Below, one piece after another: positions 24,923-34,533 of a stretch of DNA of 64,000 bases; position 1 is the stretch's first letter; each line of letters opens with the position of its first letter. A program made the translations under genes and the position numbers. The notes beneath the pieces are model-generated. The model saw only the letters and a list, made by a program, of their open reading frames with translations, had not been told where the DNA came from and searched no databases. Source of the stretch: CAISDA01 sp050258555 (GTDB lineage: Bacteria; Bacteroidota; Ignavibacteria; UBA10030; UBA8401); contig JBLMZA010000052.1 in assembly GCA_050258555.1 (NCBI GenBank), positions 54,343 through 118,342 of the forward strand, in the 5' to 3' direction.

Positions 24923-26449
24923 ATGAATAATTTCAAGCAGAGCATTGTTGAACTCATCACCGATACGTCGACGAATCTGCCGCCGGATGTGCGGCGCGCC
25001 ATCAAAAAGGCGCAGTCGATCGAGACGCCCGACACGCGCGCTGCGCTCGCGCTCGAGACCATCGCGACGAACATCGATATGGCCAACACGAACGTCGGCC
25101 CCATCTGCCAGGATACCGGCATGCCCACGTTTTATGTGCATACCCCTGTCGGCGCGAACCAGATCGAGATGAAGAAGATGATCCGAGAGGCCATCGCGGA
25201 AGTGACCAAAGCCGGCAGGCTCCGTCCGAACTCGGTCGATTCGCTCACCGGAAAGAACAGCGGCAACAATCTCGGCGAAGGCACGCCGGTGATTCATTTC
25301 GAACAGTGGGAAACGTCGGACGAGATCGAAGTGAAGATGATTCTCAAGGGCGGAGGATGCGAGAACAAGAACATCCAATACTCGCTTCCCGCCGAGATCG
25401 AACATCTCGGCAAGGCCGGCCGCACGCTCGAGGGCGTCCGCAAGTGCATCATGCACGCCGTGTGGCAGGCGCAGGGACACGGCTGCGCCGTCGGCGCCAT
25501 CGGCGTCGCCATCGGCGGCGACCGCACCACGAGCTACGAACACGCCAAGGCGCAGCTCTTCCGCGCGCTCGACGATACGAATCCCGTACCAGAACTCGCC
25601 GCGCTCGAAGAGACGATCATGAAGGACGCCAATGCGCTCAACATCGGCTCGATGGGCTTCGGCGGCAAGGCGACACTCATCGGCTGCAAGATCGGCGCCC
25701 TGAACCGCCTGCCGGCAAGCTTCTTCGTCTCGGTCGCGTACAACTGCTGGGCGTTCCGCCGCCAGGGCGTCGTGCTGGATGCCGCAACGGGCGCGATCAG
25801 GCGCTGGCTCTATAAGGATGAAAAGGAAGCCCCGATTCCGATGGGAAAAGCGGGCGGCCTGACGCTCACCGGCAAGGAAATCGTGCTTACCGCCCCCTTC
25901 ACCGAAGAGCAGGTCAGGAACCTGAAAGTCGGCGATGTGGTTCTTTTGAACGGTCCCATGTTCACCGGCCGCGATGCGATACACGCACATCTCATACACA
26001 ACGAATCCCCGGTCGATCTGCGCGGGCAGGCGCTCTACCACTGCGGCCCGGTCATGATTCAGGAAGACGGCAAATGGAAGGTCAAGGCGGCCGGCCCCAC
26101 CACCAGCGGACGCGAAGAGCCGTATGAAGCGGATGTCATCCGCAAGTTCGGCATCCGCGCCATCATCGGCAAAGGCGGCATGGGCGCCAAGACGCTTGCC
26201 GCGCTGAAGGAACACGGATGCGTCTATTTGAACGCCATCGGCGGCGCGGCGCAGTATTACGCCGAATGCATCACCGATGTGACGGGAGTCGACTTCATGG
26301 AATTCGGCGTGCCCGAGGCCATGTGGCATCTGCAGGTGAAAAATTTCCCTGCCATCGTCACCATGGATTCGCACGGCGGCAGCCTCCATGCCGAAGTGGA
26401 AAAGGATTCGGCGGCGAAGCTTGCCGGATTTGTCGAAGCCGCCGTCTGA
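24923..26449 (+). CDS. fumA: Class I (4Fe-4S) fumarate hydratase
   Basis: 508 aa, single-chain class I fumarase of about the usual size. It interconverts fumarate and malate in the TCA cycle using an oxygen-sensitive 4Fe-4S cluster. The alpha-type N-terminal region supplies the probable cluster cysteines in GPICQDTGMP, GGGCENKN and the later GHGCAVGAIG region, while the beta-type C-terminal region carries GPTTSGREEPY, AIIGKGGMG and FMEFGVPEAMW. The protein is cytosolic. Citrate synthase follows 141 nt downstream on the same strand, giving a small TCA-cycle block. The gene symbol follows the E. coli class I enzyme. Confidence 0.95.
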   Translation: MNNFKQSIVELITDTSTNLPPDVRRAIKKAQSIETPDTRAALALETIATNIDMANTNVGPICQDTGMPTFYVHTPVGANQIEMKKMIREAIAEVTKAGRLRPNSVDSLTGKNSGNNLGEGTPVIHFEQWETSDEIEVKMILKGGGCENKNIQYSLPAEIEHLGKAGRTLEGVRKCIMHAVWQAQGHGCAVGAIGVAIGGDRTTSYEHAKAQLFRALDDTNPVPELAALEETIMKDANALNIGSMGFGGKATLIGCKIGALNRLPASFFVSVAYNCWAFRRQGVVLDAATGAIRRWLYKDEKEAPIPMGKAGGLTLTGKEIVLTAPFTEEQVRNLKVGDVVLLNGPMFTGRDAIHAHLIHNESPVDLRGQALYHCGPVMIQEDGKWKVKAAGPTTSGREEPYEADVIRKFGIRAIIGKGGMGAKTLAALKEHGCVYLNAIGGAAQYYAECITDVTGVDFMEFGVPEAMWHLQVKNFPAIVTMDSHGGSLHAEVEKDSAAKLAGFVEAAV

Positions 26450-26487
26450 GGTTGATCGCGTGTTTTCTCTTTTTGCATGTTGCATCG

Positions 26488-26527
26488 TTGCAGGCATCGC
26501 GGATTGCACTCTCCGCCCTGCCTGCAA
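26488..26527 (+). repeat. Nested hairpin between fumarase and citrate synthase
   Basis: Outer arms TTGCAGGC (26488-26495) and GCCTGCAA (26520-26527) enclose inner arms GCGGA (26499-26503) and TCCGC (26512-26516). No T-run follows. It could be a processing or attenuating structure in the leader of citrate synthase, or a weak transcript end. Confidence 0.4.
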
Positions 26528-26590
26528 TGATCGAACGGACTTGAGCTTATTCACTGATACAATTTCCAGCAACTTCATACACAGGTGATT

Positions 26591-27877
26591 ATGGCACAAC
26601 AGACGCTCACGGTTACCGACAATCGCACTGGCAAACAGTACGAACTTCCGATCACGGATGGCACGATCAATGCCACAGACCTCCGCAAAGTCAAAGTCTC
26701 GGACAATGATTTCGGATTGATGACATACGATCCGTCATTCATGAACACGGCGGCATGCAAGAGTTCGATCACCTACATCGACGGCGATAAGGGCATCCTG
26801 CGCTACAGAGGATACCCGATCGAGCAATTGGCCGACACGTGCACGTACCTTGAGGTCGCCCATCTGCTCTTCAGGAACGAGCTTCCCAACGAGCAGCAGC
26901 TGCACGAATGGGAAGCGCAGATCAAGCAGCACCAGTTCATACACAAAAACATCGAACAGCTCATCGAGGGATTCCGCTACGATGCGCACCCGATGGGCAT
27001 CTTCATCAGCACGGTCGCCGCGCTCTCCACGTTCTATCCGGAGTCGTCGAAGGTGCTCGATCCCGAAGTCCGCAAGAAGCAGATCCGGCGCCTCATCGGC
27101 AAGGTGCCGACGATCGCGGCCTTCGCCTATCGCCATCGTCTGGGCATGCCCTATGTCTATCCGGAGGATGACCTCGGCTTCATCGAGAATTTTTCGAGCA
27201 TGATGTTCAAGCGCGGCACGAAGAAATTCAATCCGCCGCAGACGCTGATCCGCGCGCTCGACACGCTTTTCATCCTCCATGCGGACCATGAGCAGAACTG
27301 CTCGACCAGCGCCATGCGCAATGTCGGAAGTTCGCACTCCGATCCCTATTCGGCCACAGCCGCCGCCGCGGCGGCGCTCTACGGTCCGCTGCATGGCGGC
27401 GCCAACGAGGCGGTGCTGCGCATGCTCGACCAGATCGCCGACGTGAAGAACGTGCCCGGCTTCATACAGAAAGTCAAGGCCGGTGAAGGCAAGCTCATGG
27501 GATTCGGGCACCGCGTCTACAAGAATTACGATCCGCGGGCGACGGTGATCAAGCGCCTGGCCGACGAGGTCTTCGACATCACCGGCACGAATCCGAAGCT
27601 CAAGATCGCTTTGGAGCTTGAACGCATCGCGCTGGAAGACGATTACTTCGTCTCGCGCAAGCTGTATCCGAACGTCGATTTTTATTCGGGACTGATCTAT
27701 CAGGCAATGGGATTCCCCGTCGACATCTTCCCGGTGCTCTTCGCCATTCCGCGCACGGCGGGCTGGCTGGCGCACTGGCAGGAAATGCTGACCGATCCGG
27801 AGCAGAAGATCGCGCGTCCGCGGCAGATCTATACGGGCGAAGACAAGCGCGATTTCATTCCCATGAATGAACGATAA
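26591..27877 (+). CDS. gltA: Citrate synthase
   Basis: 428 aa from ATG 26591. It condenses acetyl-CoA and oxaloacetate to citrate, the entry step of the TCA cycle. The hexameric, type II form is suggested by the beta-rich N-terminal extension (QQTLTVTDNRTGKQYELPIT). Active-site signatures are HADHEQNCSTS, GPLHGGANEAVL and GFGHRVYKNYDPRA, with the catalytic His in each of the latter two segments and the aspartate in VDFYSGLIYQ. NADH regulation cannot be judged from sequence. The hydrolase gene follows 18 nt downstream. Confidence 0.97.
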   Translation: MAQQTLTVTDNRTGKQYELPITDGTINATDLRKVKVSDNDFGLMTYDPSFMNTAACKSSITYIDGDKGILRYRGYPIEQLADTCTYLEVAHLLFRNELPNEQQLHEWEAQIKQHQFIHKNIEQLIEGFRYDAHPMGIFISTVAALSTFYPESSKVLDPEVRKKQIRRLIGKVPTIAAFAYRHRLGMPYVYPEDDLGFIENFSSMMFKRGTKKFNPPQTLIRALDTLFILHADHEQNCSTSAMRNVGSSHSDPYSATAAAAAALYGPLHGGANEAVLRMLDQIADVKNVPGFIQKVKAGEGKLMGFGHRVYKNYDPRATVIKRLADEVFDITGTNPKLKIALELERIALEDDYFVSRKLYPNVDFYSGLIYQAMGFPVDIFPVLFAIPRTAGWLAHWQEMLTDPEQKIARPRQIYTGEDKRDFIPMNER

Positions 27878-27895
27878 TTTTTCTACAGGGACGCT

Positions 27896-28702
27896 ATGAA
27901 AGCAGTCATCAACAATTCGCTTACGCATTACATCGATATCGGCATCTCCACGGCCCAGGCGGTGATCTTCATACACGGCTTTCCCTTCACGCACAAGATG
28001 TGGATGTTTGCCGGCGGGCAGACCGAAGCGCTTTCGGGCTCCAACCGTCTCGTCGCATACGACGTGCGCGGTCACGGCGACAGCGAGATCGGCCAGGGCA
28101 TCTTCACCGTAGAATTCCTGGTGGACGATCTGATCGCCCTGATGGACCATCTGAAGATCCGCCAGGCGATCCTTGTGGGCCTTTCGATGGGAGGATATAT
28201 CGCGCTTCGGGCCGTGGAACGCCACCCGAACCGCGTCAAGGCGCTCGTTCTCTGCGACACGAAAGCGGGGCCCGACTCGAATGAGGCGAAGATCAAGCGC
28301 TCGGCGCACATCCGGATGATCAGGCAGGACGGCACGCGCGCGTTCGCCGAGGAATTCATCAAGGGCGTCGTTGCGCCCGAAACGTTCGAGACCAAGCCCG
28401 AAGTCGTGCGCTCGCTCCAAAGCATGATCGAGCGCACCTCTCCCATTACGCTCTCGGGCGCGCTCGTGGCCCTGGCGGCGCGGACCGATACGACCCCCGC
28501 GCTCGCCTCCATCCAGTGCCCGGTGCTCGTCATGAGCGGCGAGAAGGACGCGCTTGCCACTCCGGCCGAGGCGAAAGCGATGAAGGAAAAAATCCCGAAC
28601 GCCGAGCTCGCGCTCATTCCGAAGGCGGGACACATGAGCAACGTCGAAAATCCCGAGGAATTCAACAAGCACCTGATCGGGTTCATCCGCCGCAATTCGT
28701 AA
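27896..28702 (+). CDS. Alpha/beta hydrolase
   Basis: 268 aa, single-domain cytosolic alpha/beta hydrolase. The oxyanion region IFIHGFPFTHKMW, nucleophile elbow GLSMGGYIAL, acid residue segment CPVLVMSGEKDALATP and catalytic His in PKAGHMSNVE are all present. The overall pattern is closest to 3-oxoadipate enol-lactonase and related C-C or ester hydrolases, but these names are over-used and the substrate should be left open. Probably co-transcribed with citrate synthase (18-nt gap) and the SDR gene (24-nt gap). Confidence 0.88.
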   Translation: MKAVINNSLTHYIDIGISTAQAVIFIHGFPFTHKMWMFAGGQTEALSGSNRLVAYDVRGHGDSEIGQGIFTVEFLVDDLIALMDHLKIRQAILVGLSMGGYIALRAVERHPNRVKALVLCDTKAGPDSNEAKIKRSAHIRMIRQDGTRAFAEEFIKGVVAPETFETKPEVVRSLQSMIERTSPITLSGALVALAARTDTTPALASIQCPVLVMSGEKDALATPAEAKAMKEKIPNAELALIPKAGHMSNVENPEEFNKHLIGFIRRNS

Positions 28703-28726
28703 GCCGGCTTCCATCATCTCGCATTC

Positions 28727-29716
28727 ATGAAAAATGTTCTCGTCACGGGCGGGACCGGATTCATCGGCTCCCGCCTCGCTTCCCTGCTTCTCCAGCACGG
28801 CTGCTCCGTTTCCATTCTCCGACGCGCATCGTCCGACACTTCGCGCCTTGAGGGCCTCGATGTGCGCCACTGCATCGGCGATGTGCGCGATGAGGAAACG
28901 CTCCGGCGCCATGTACGCGGACACGACACGGTCTTCCACACGGCGGCCGTGATCTCGTTCTGGAAACCCAACCACGCGCGCATGTTCGACATCAACGTCA
29001 ATGGAACGCGCGCCGTCGTGCATGCATGCCGCATGGAAGGCGTCAGCCGCCTCATGCATACCAGCTCGATCGCCGCGATCGGTCATCCGGCCGAGGCGGG
29101 CGGCACGGCCGACGAGCGCTCCACGTTCAACTGGAACACGCGCACGAACGGCTATAAGGAATCGAAGCGGAGAGCCGAAGAGCACGTCATGAAGGCGGTC
29201 CAGGATGGAGAACTCGATGCCGTGATCGTCAATCCCGGCGTGGTGATCGGACCCGGCGACACGTCGTTCAACGGCGGGAAAATCCTCAAGACCGCCGCCC
29301 GGGGACTCATGCTCTTTTATCCCGAAGGCGGCATGAATATCGTGTATGTGGACGATGTGGCGCGCGGCATGATCGCCGCCGTGCTCCAAGGCAGAAAAGG
29401 CGAACGCTACATCCTGGGCGGCGACAATGTGTCGCACCGCGACGCCTTCACCGCCGCGGCGGAACTGACCGGCCGGCGCCCTCCCTTCATTCCCGTTCCC
29501 ACTGGCGCCGTGAAAATCGCGGCCGCGCTCTTCGATTGCTGGGGCATCATCTCGCGCCGGGAGCCGCTCATTACCACGGAGCTCGTCTCCGGCGCCGGAC
29601 TCTTCAATTGGTACTCGTCCGAGAAGGCGCAGCGCGATCTCGGCTATACGATCACGCCGTACCGCGACGCCCTCCGCATGACATACGAGTGGTACCGGTC
29701 GAACCGTCTTCTTTAA
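28727..29716 (+). CDS. Extended SDR, NAD(P)-dependent epimerase/dihydroflavonol-reductase-like
   Basis: 329 aa. The nucleotide-binding GGTGFIGSRL is at residues 7-16, the active-site serine lies in HTSSIAAIG and the YxxxK motif appears as YKESKRRAEE. The C-terminal region resembles the dihydroflavonol-4-reductase/hopanoid-associated sugar epimerase (HpnA-like) group of extended SDRs, which act on sugars, steroids or flavonoid-like ketones. No sugar or hopanoid pathway genes are adjacent, so substrate is unassigned. It is the last gene of the rightward unit starting at citrate synthase and ends at a perfect 18-bp hairpin. Confidence 0.88.
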   Translation: MKNVLVTGGTGFIGSRLASLLLQHGCSVSILRRASSDTSRLEGLDVRHCIGDVRDEETLRRHVRGHDTVFHTAAVISFWKPNHARMFDINVNGTRAVVHACRMEGVSRLMHTSSIAAIGHPAEAGGTADERSTFNWNTRTNGYKESKRRAEEHVMKAVQDGELDAVIVNPGVVIGPGDTSFNGGKILKTAARGLMLFYPEGGMNIVYVDDVARGMIAAVLQGRKGERYILGGDNVSHRDAFTAAAELTGRRPPFIPVPTGAVKIAAALFDCWGIISRREPLITTELVSGAGLFNWYSSEKAQRDLGYTITPYRDALRMTYEWYRSNRLL

Positions 29717-29721
29717 AACGA

Positions 29722-29760
29722 CGAAACGCCTGTTCTTCACTCTGAAGAACAGGCGTTTCG
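29722..29760. terminator. Perfect 18-bp bidirectional terminator hairpin
   Basis: Arms 29722-29739 and 29743-29760 (CGAAACGCC..., ...GGCGTTTCG) are exact complements around CTC. It sits between convergent genes, 6 nt after one stop and 36 nt from the other. No long T-run on either side, but the stem is very stable. Confidence 0.8.
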
Positions 29761-29795
29761 GTATTTGCGTCACATCCTGTCTGTCGTTCGAACCC

Positions 29796-32700
29796 TTACT
29801 GCACGCGCGCCGGGAAACTCGTCTCATACACGGTCGTTGCATTCACCTGGACCGTGATATTCACAATCAGCGACTGGCCCGGCACCGCACCGCCTACCGT
29901 CTGATCGACCACCGAGAATGTAAAGTCCGTCACTCCGTGACCGCGGAAGCGTGCTCCGCCGTTATTCGGTATCGTCGCCTTGGCGTCTCCCGTGATGCCG
30001 AACTTCAGCGTGCCGTCTGCCGTCGTGGCATAATCGGCCGCGACCGTGATCTTCGTCCCGGCAGGAAGCGGATTGCCGTTCGCATCATAAATGTGAATGG
30101 TGATGGGCTGGCTTTGTCCGCCCGAGGGCAGCGTCACCACACTTGTCGGCACGCCGTTGATGCTTGCCGGCAGCATCGATTCGAGAATCAGCACGCTGTC
30201 GATCACCATCTTGTTGAACCGGCCCTGCGTCTGCGCATACGCCCAGAAATATCCGATCCGGCCGCCGATCAGCGGATCATACACGCTTCCCGTCGGAGGA
30301 ACGTAATAGAACGGCAGCCGCTCGGCATGGGGATTGACCATCTGGAACGGAACGGTCGCATTGCCGTTGATGTCGGTGTAGGCGTTGAAGCCGGCCTGTC
30401 CCGTCGCGACGATGCCCGCCTGCGAATGGAAGTAGATGGCCGTCCCTGACGCCACCGGGTTGCTGAACGTATCGCCCACAGCGACGGTGTACTTCTGGCT
30501 GATCATGTCATCCCTCAGCACCGTGAAGAGCACGGGCATGATGGAGAAATGATCCTGATCGGGGAAGCCCGAATGAATCGTGATCTTGACCGGCTGCGAT
30601 GTGATTGTTCTGCCGCCGACAGAGACGTTGACCACAAGCTGGATCGTTCCCGACTGCGTGCCGCTGATGATCGAAGCCATGAGCCGGCCCTGGTCGTTCG
30701 TGCTGTCCGATCCCGGAATCACGCGCGGCGCTGTACCGCCGTTGACCGTCGAATTCGGGAAGAACTGGAGCGAATACGTGGCGAATGTCCTCTTCGTCTT
30801 GTCGATCGGCTGTCCGAGCGAATCCTGCACTTCGTATGTCACGACGGAATTTTCGAGCGCGCCGACGCCGGACACGTAAATGTCGGCGGCCGATGTGCCG
30901 ATGAAGGCGATCTTCGCCGGCTGGCGCACGGACGGCGGAACGACGATGTTGTTCGCACTGAGCAGCGTGCCATAGAGCGTCTTGACCGCCTTGCCCGTGA
31001 CGCCGTCCACCGTAATCATGAACGCAAGCGCGCCGTCCAATCCTCCGTCGGTGATGCGGTCTGTCGCGCGGAATTTGAAATTCTTCCTCACGCCGTCTGT
31101 GGTCGTGGCGGCATCCTGCGACAGAACGATATCGGAAGCCGCAGCGCCGATGACCGAGACGCTGATCTTGCTGCCGGCCGCGATCGGATTGCCGTTGTTA
31201 TCCATGATCGTGAACGGCACATCGACATAGCCGCCGTCGACGATCGCGGGAATGGAATCCTTCGCGGATTCGGGCGTCGTCAGGATGGGAGAACCCGTAT
31301 AATAGAAGCTCACCGACTTCGAGATCGCGCCGTTGACGCCGAGCGCCGTCGCCGTGACCGTGCCGATGCCGTTGGGCGGAAGCGGGAGTCCGCCGAGCAG
31401 CGACGCTTCGGCGCGGCCGTACACATCGGTCTGCACCGAACCGGTGACGCGTCCCGCATTGGTTGTCAACGTGACGGGAGCAAGCGCGACGGGATTGCCG
31501 TTTTTATCTCCGAGCTGCACGATGATCTTTCCGATCGGCGCGCCTCCGTCACCATACCACGGATAATTCGTCCTGTCGGCGAAAATCGTGAAGTGCGTCG
31601 TGTCGGCCAGCCCGGTCTTGCCCGAGTCCGAACCGACCGGAGGAAGATAACCGGAAATCGTGCGCTTGGTGTTGCCGTTCGGACTGGTCACCTCGAATGT
31701 CAGCGCGATGCGTTTGCCGAAACTCAGGTTCGTCGTGCGCTTGTCTGTGAGGATGAGGCTGAAATGCGTCCACGCCTTATCCTGCGTATCGGGAATGGTC
31801 TTGTCGATGTCGCCCGAGAGCACCACGCCCGCCGTATCGAGTCCCGCGCCCGAGACCTTCACACTGGTTCCTTCGGCAAGAGGATTGCCGTTGGCATCGC
31901 CGACGAAGAAGTCGATCTTCTTTTCGGTGCCGGCGGTGATCACAAAGTTGGTATCGGCGGTTTCAATCACCGTCCTGCCGGAAAAGAGAATGTTGATCGA
32001 GCGCGAGAAAATGGCGTTCGTCTTTTTTGACGGCGCACCGCCGCCTGTCGATGCTGACACATACGCTTTCAGAGGCTGGGGAATCGCCTCGGCTTCATAG
32101 GCGCCGTCTTTGCCCGAAGAGACGGAGGCGAGACCGGCGCTTCCCATGGCGCCGTTCGGATTTCCCGTGGCGATCTGCGCCGTAATGGTCGCGATGCCGT
32201 CCGGAGGAATCGGGTTGCCCGTAATAAGATCGACGTTCACCTGGCCGTTGTCATCCGATGTCGAAGAGGACTGGATCACGCCGCCGGTCGTCGTAAAATA
32301 GACAACGGTTCCGGGCTGGGCCGGATTGCCGAACTTGTCGCCCACAATCGCCGTGATCGGAGCACGCAGATTGAATTTGACGGCCCCGGGAATGTTGTAT
32401 TTCGTCGTTCCAAGCGAGAAGTGCGTGCTGTCGGCCATGCCTCCGTAGACGGGAAGTGAGACGATCGCCGACTTGATGGAATCCGCGACGCCGGTGGCGC
32501 GCCGGATCTTCGCATACGCCTGCACCTGCACGATGCCGGCCTTCTGCCCCGCTGCCAGAAGCACGCTGACGCGTCCGGCGGCGTTCGTGTAGACCGTGTC
32601 GCGGTTGAAAGCGACGGCCGGATCGGGACGGCTGATGAAGCGGAATCCGACGCTCGTCTGATTGGAGAGATCGACAGGCGTGCCCAGTGAATCGCGCACT

Positions 32701-33194
32701 TCGAATGTCAGCGTGGTCACATCCACTCCGCCGCTTCCTGCGATCGAAAGGAATTTTTCGCCCGAGCCGATGAAGACGAGCGATGCCGCCGCATACGATG
32801 TCTTGCCGCTGACCAGATTGTCTTCCACCGGATCGTAGGCGCTCATCGTGATCGTGCCGGCGCTCACCTCTTTGACGGTCGGGCTGTAGGCAACCGTGAT
32901 GACCGTGTCCCTGAAGCGGGGACGCACGAACGTCATCTTCGTGGTCGCTTCGGATTTTCCCTCGGCCGAAAACGAAATCGCGAACGATCCGTCCGATGCC
33001 CGAAGCGTATCGCGCCGGTACGGATTCTCGGTGATCACGACCACCGAATCGAGCGCTGTATGGTTTTTCCGCTCGACCTTGCCCGAGACCTTCACCGTAT
33101 ACGTCTCGGTCGATTCGGTCGTCTGCTTCGCGCACGAATAAAATATCATGGCCGCACCGATGAGGACCGCGGCATAGACTTTCCAATTTTTCAT
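29796..33194 (-). CDS. Large Ig-domain (Big_1-like) surface lipoprotein of the pilus locus
   Basis: 1132 aa from ATG 33194. The N-terminus MKNWKVYAAVLIGAAMIFYSC suggests a lipoprotein with a loose Bacteroidota-type lipobox. A carboxypeptidase-regulatory-like segment (about 35-110) is followed by repeated bacterial Ig-like modules. Each shows the Big_1 phrase 'D.NGNP...GT.V...' with a following GRA/GQV-type strand, for example DKFGNPAQPGTVVYF, DANGNPLAEGTSV, DKNGNPVALAPVTL, DNNGNPIAAGSKI and DANGNPLPAGTKI. Such arrays act as stalks or adhesins at the cell surface. There is no C-terminal sorting domain. As the last gene after the secretin (37-nt gap), it may be a pilus- or secretin-associated surface factor (inference). 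Confidence 0.82.
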   Translation of the reverse strand: MKNWKVYAAVLIGAAMIFYSCAKQTTESTETYTVKVSGKVERKNHTALDSVVVITENPYRRDTLRASDGSFAISFSAEGKSEATTKMTFVRPRFRDTVITVAYSPTVKEVSAGTITMSAYDPVEDNLVSGKTSYAAASLVFIGSGEKFLSIAGSGGVDVTTLTFEVRDSLGTPVDLSNQTSVGFRFISRPDPAVAFNRDTVYTNAAGRVSVLLAAGQKAGIVQVQAYAKIRRATGVADSIKSAIVSLPVYGGMADSTHFSLGTTKYNIPGAVKFNLRAPITAIVGDKFGNPAQPGTVVYFTTTGGVIQSSSTSDDNGQVNVDLITGNPIPPDGIATITAQIATGNPNGAMGSAGLASVSSGKDGAYEAEAIPQPLKAYVSASTGGGAPSKKTNAIFSRSINILFSGRTVIETADTNFVITAGTEKKIDFFVGDANGNPLAEGTSVKVSGAGLDTAGVVLSGDIDKTIPDTQDKAWTHFSLILTDKRTTNLSFGKRIALTFEVTSPNGNTKRTISGYLPPVGSDSGKTGLADTTHFTIFADRTNYPWYGDGGAPIGKIIVQLGDKNGNPVALAPVTLTTNAGRVTGSVQTDVYGRAEASLLGGLPLPPNGIGTVTATALGVNGAISKSVSFYYTGSPILTTPESAKDSIPAIVDGGYVDVPFTIMDNNGNPIAAGSKISVSVIGAAASDIVLSQDAATTTDGVRKNFKFRATDRITDGGLDGALAFMITVDGVTGKAVKTLYGTLLSANNIVVPPSVRQPAKIAFIGTSAADIYVSGVGALENSVVTYEVQDSLGQPIDKTKRTFATYSLQFFPNSTVNGGTAPRVIPGSDSTNDQGRLMASIISGTQSGTIQLVVNVSVGGRTITSQPVKITIHSGFPDQDHFSIMPVLFTVLRDDMISQKYTVAVGDTFSNPVASGTAIYFHSQAGIVATGQAGFNAYTDINGNATVPFQMVNPHAERLPFYYVPPTGSVYDPLIGGRIGYFWAYAQTQGRFNKMVIDSVLILESMLPASINGVPTSVVTLPSGGQSQPITIHIYDANGNPLPAGTKITVAADYATTADGTLKFGITGDAKATIPNNGGARFRGHGVTDFTFSVVDQTVGGAVPGQSLIVNITVQVNATTVYETSFPARVQ

Positions 33195-33231
33195 TGACAA
33201 CCCCGTACAGAGTTCATTTGCTGATCGGTGA

Positions 33232-34533
33232 TCACTTATCCTTGTTGATCCGCTTGCTTTCGATATCGCGGGCGTTCATGTCGAGCTGGCGCTGTAGGAT
33301 GTTTTCGTATTCCTTCGCCTTCGAGGCCACGCGCTCCTCGATGGTCGGCACGACTTCGGCCTTGAGCAGGATGATGAGTTCCTGCTTCGAGGTCGTGAGC
33401 TTGTCGTAGCCGAACAGATACTTCAGGCCGAACACCCACCACGGCAGATCCTTCAGTATGGGTATGCCGCCGCGCTCGTTCGATTCGGTGTTGTTGTAGA
33501 GGCCGCCCAGCACGAGCTCTTCGCCGTCGTAGAGCACCGAATATGTCTTGACTTCGGAAGTGTTGATGATCTGATTGCCCACCGAGCCTCCCAATGTCGA
33601 GCGCGAGGCGGCGATGTCGAGGTTGATGAATTTCAGTCCGTTTTCCTCGTAGACCGTCGGCGTCACCTTGATCGAGATGCCGGCCGACTGCTCCTGCTGC
33701 ACCGTGTTGCCGGCAAAGTCCTTCACCGTCGTATAGAACTTCTGGCCGATGAGGATGTTGCCTTCCTTGCCCGAACTCACGACGACCGACGGACTCGAGA
33801 GCACTTCGCCGAGATTGTTGCCCTGGAAGAGGCTCACCAGGGCGCTGATGTTGGTGAAATTGATCGAAGGAACGATGCGGCCGATGAAGTTATTGTCCTG
33901 CCCCTGCTGCTGCGAGCCGGAGCCGCCCGTGGTCGTGGTGATCTTCGACGGATCGACCAAACCGCCCGTCAGATTGCCTCCGAACTGCACGGGACGCGTC
34001 GTGCCGGTCGTGTCGCCCGCGTAGAAGAAATTCCAGTTGATGCCGTAGTTGAGGCTCTTGGCGACATCGAGCGTGAAGAACCAAGACGAGATCTTCACGT
34101 CGCGGCGGCGCAGGACGACCCGGCCGCTGGTGTCGGCCACCAGGGGCACGATCTTGTTGTCGGCGCCGAGCTGGACCTTCTGCGACTGCAGCGTGAAGAC
34201 GCGGAAGTATTCCTCGCGCTCCTCGTACCAGCAGTTGTTGGCGCGCAGGATGGTTTCCATCGCCTGGAGCCAGTACATGTTCTGGATATCGACGCCGATC
34301 GCCGTCTTCAGTCCGGTATCGTCCACGATGATCTTCTTCACGTACTTCCTGCTCACATCGCTCAGCACGAGCATCGCCTTGTCGAACGGCAGCGACTGGG
34401 AGATGGAGACGATCTCATCCGGTGCGATGTATTCGTTGAGCATCAGGCGCCGCTCCCGATTCGTCTGCGCAGAGCCCGACGCGCTCAGCAAAACGATCAG
34501 TGCGCAAACACAAACGGCTGCAATCTTTTTCAT
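33232..34533 (-). CDS. Short secretin (PilQ/GspD-like)
   Basis: 433 aa with a signal sequence (MKKIAAVCVCALIVLLSASGSA). An STN/N0-like domain (about 45-125, FDKAMLVLSDVSRKY then NMYWLQAMETILRANNCWY) leads to the secretin homology domain, with LGEVLSSPSVVVSSGKEGNI, the VPGG-like region replaced by LVLGGLYNNTESNERGGIP and the closing KQELIILLKAEVV. It should assemble the outer-membrane ring through which a pilus or substrate passes. PilQ and GspD usually run to 650-700 aa with several N-domains, so this one is compact, with at most one N-domain. Its start overlaps the PilO/P stop by 4 nt. Confidence 0.9.
   Translation of the reverse strand: MKKIAAVCVCALIVLLSASGSAQTNRERRLMLNEYIAPDEIVSISQSLPFDKAMLVLSDVSRKYVKKIIVDDTGLKTAIGVDIQNMYWLQAMETILRANNCWYEEREEYFRVFTLQSQKVQLGADNKIVPLVADTSGRVVLRRRDVKISSWFFTLDVAKSLNYGINWNFFYAGDTTGTTRPVQFGGNLTGGLVDPSKITTTTGGSGSQQQGQDNNFIGRIVPSINFTNISALVSLFQGNNLGEVLSSPSVVVSSGKEGNILIGQKFYTTVKDFAGNTVQQEQSAGISIKVTPTVYEENGLKFINLDIAASRSTLGGSVGNQIINTSEVKTYSVLYDGEELVLGGLYNNTESNERGGIPILKDLPWWVFGLKYLFGYDKLTTSKQELIILLKAEVVPTIEERVASKAKEYENILQRQLDMNARDIESKRINKDK

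Noticed and set aside
26735..29842. A 1035-codon minus strand open frame
   Set aside because: Antisense to citrate synthase, hydrolase and SDR genes; no recognisable domain.
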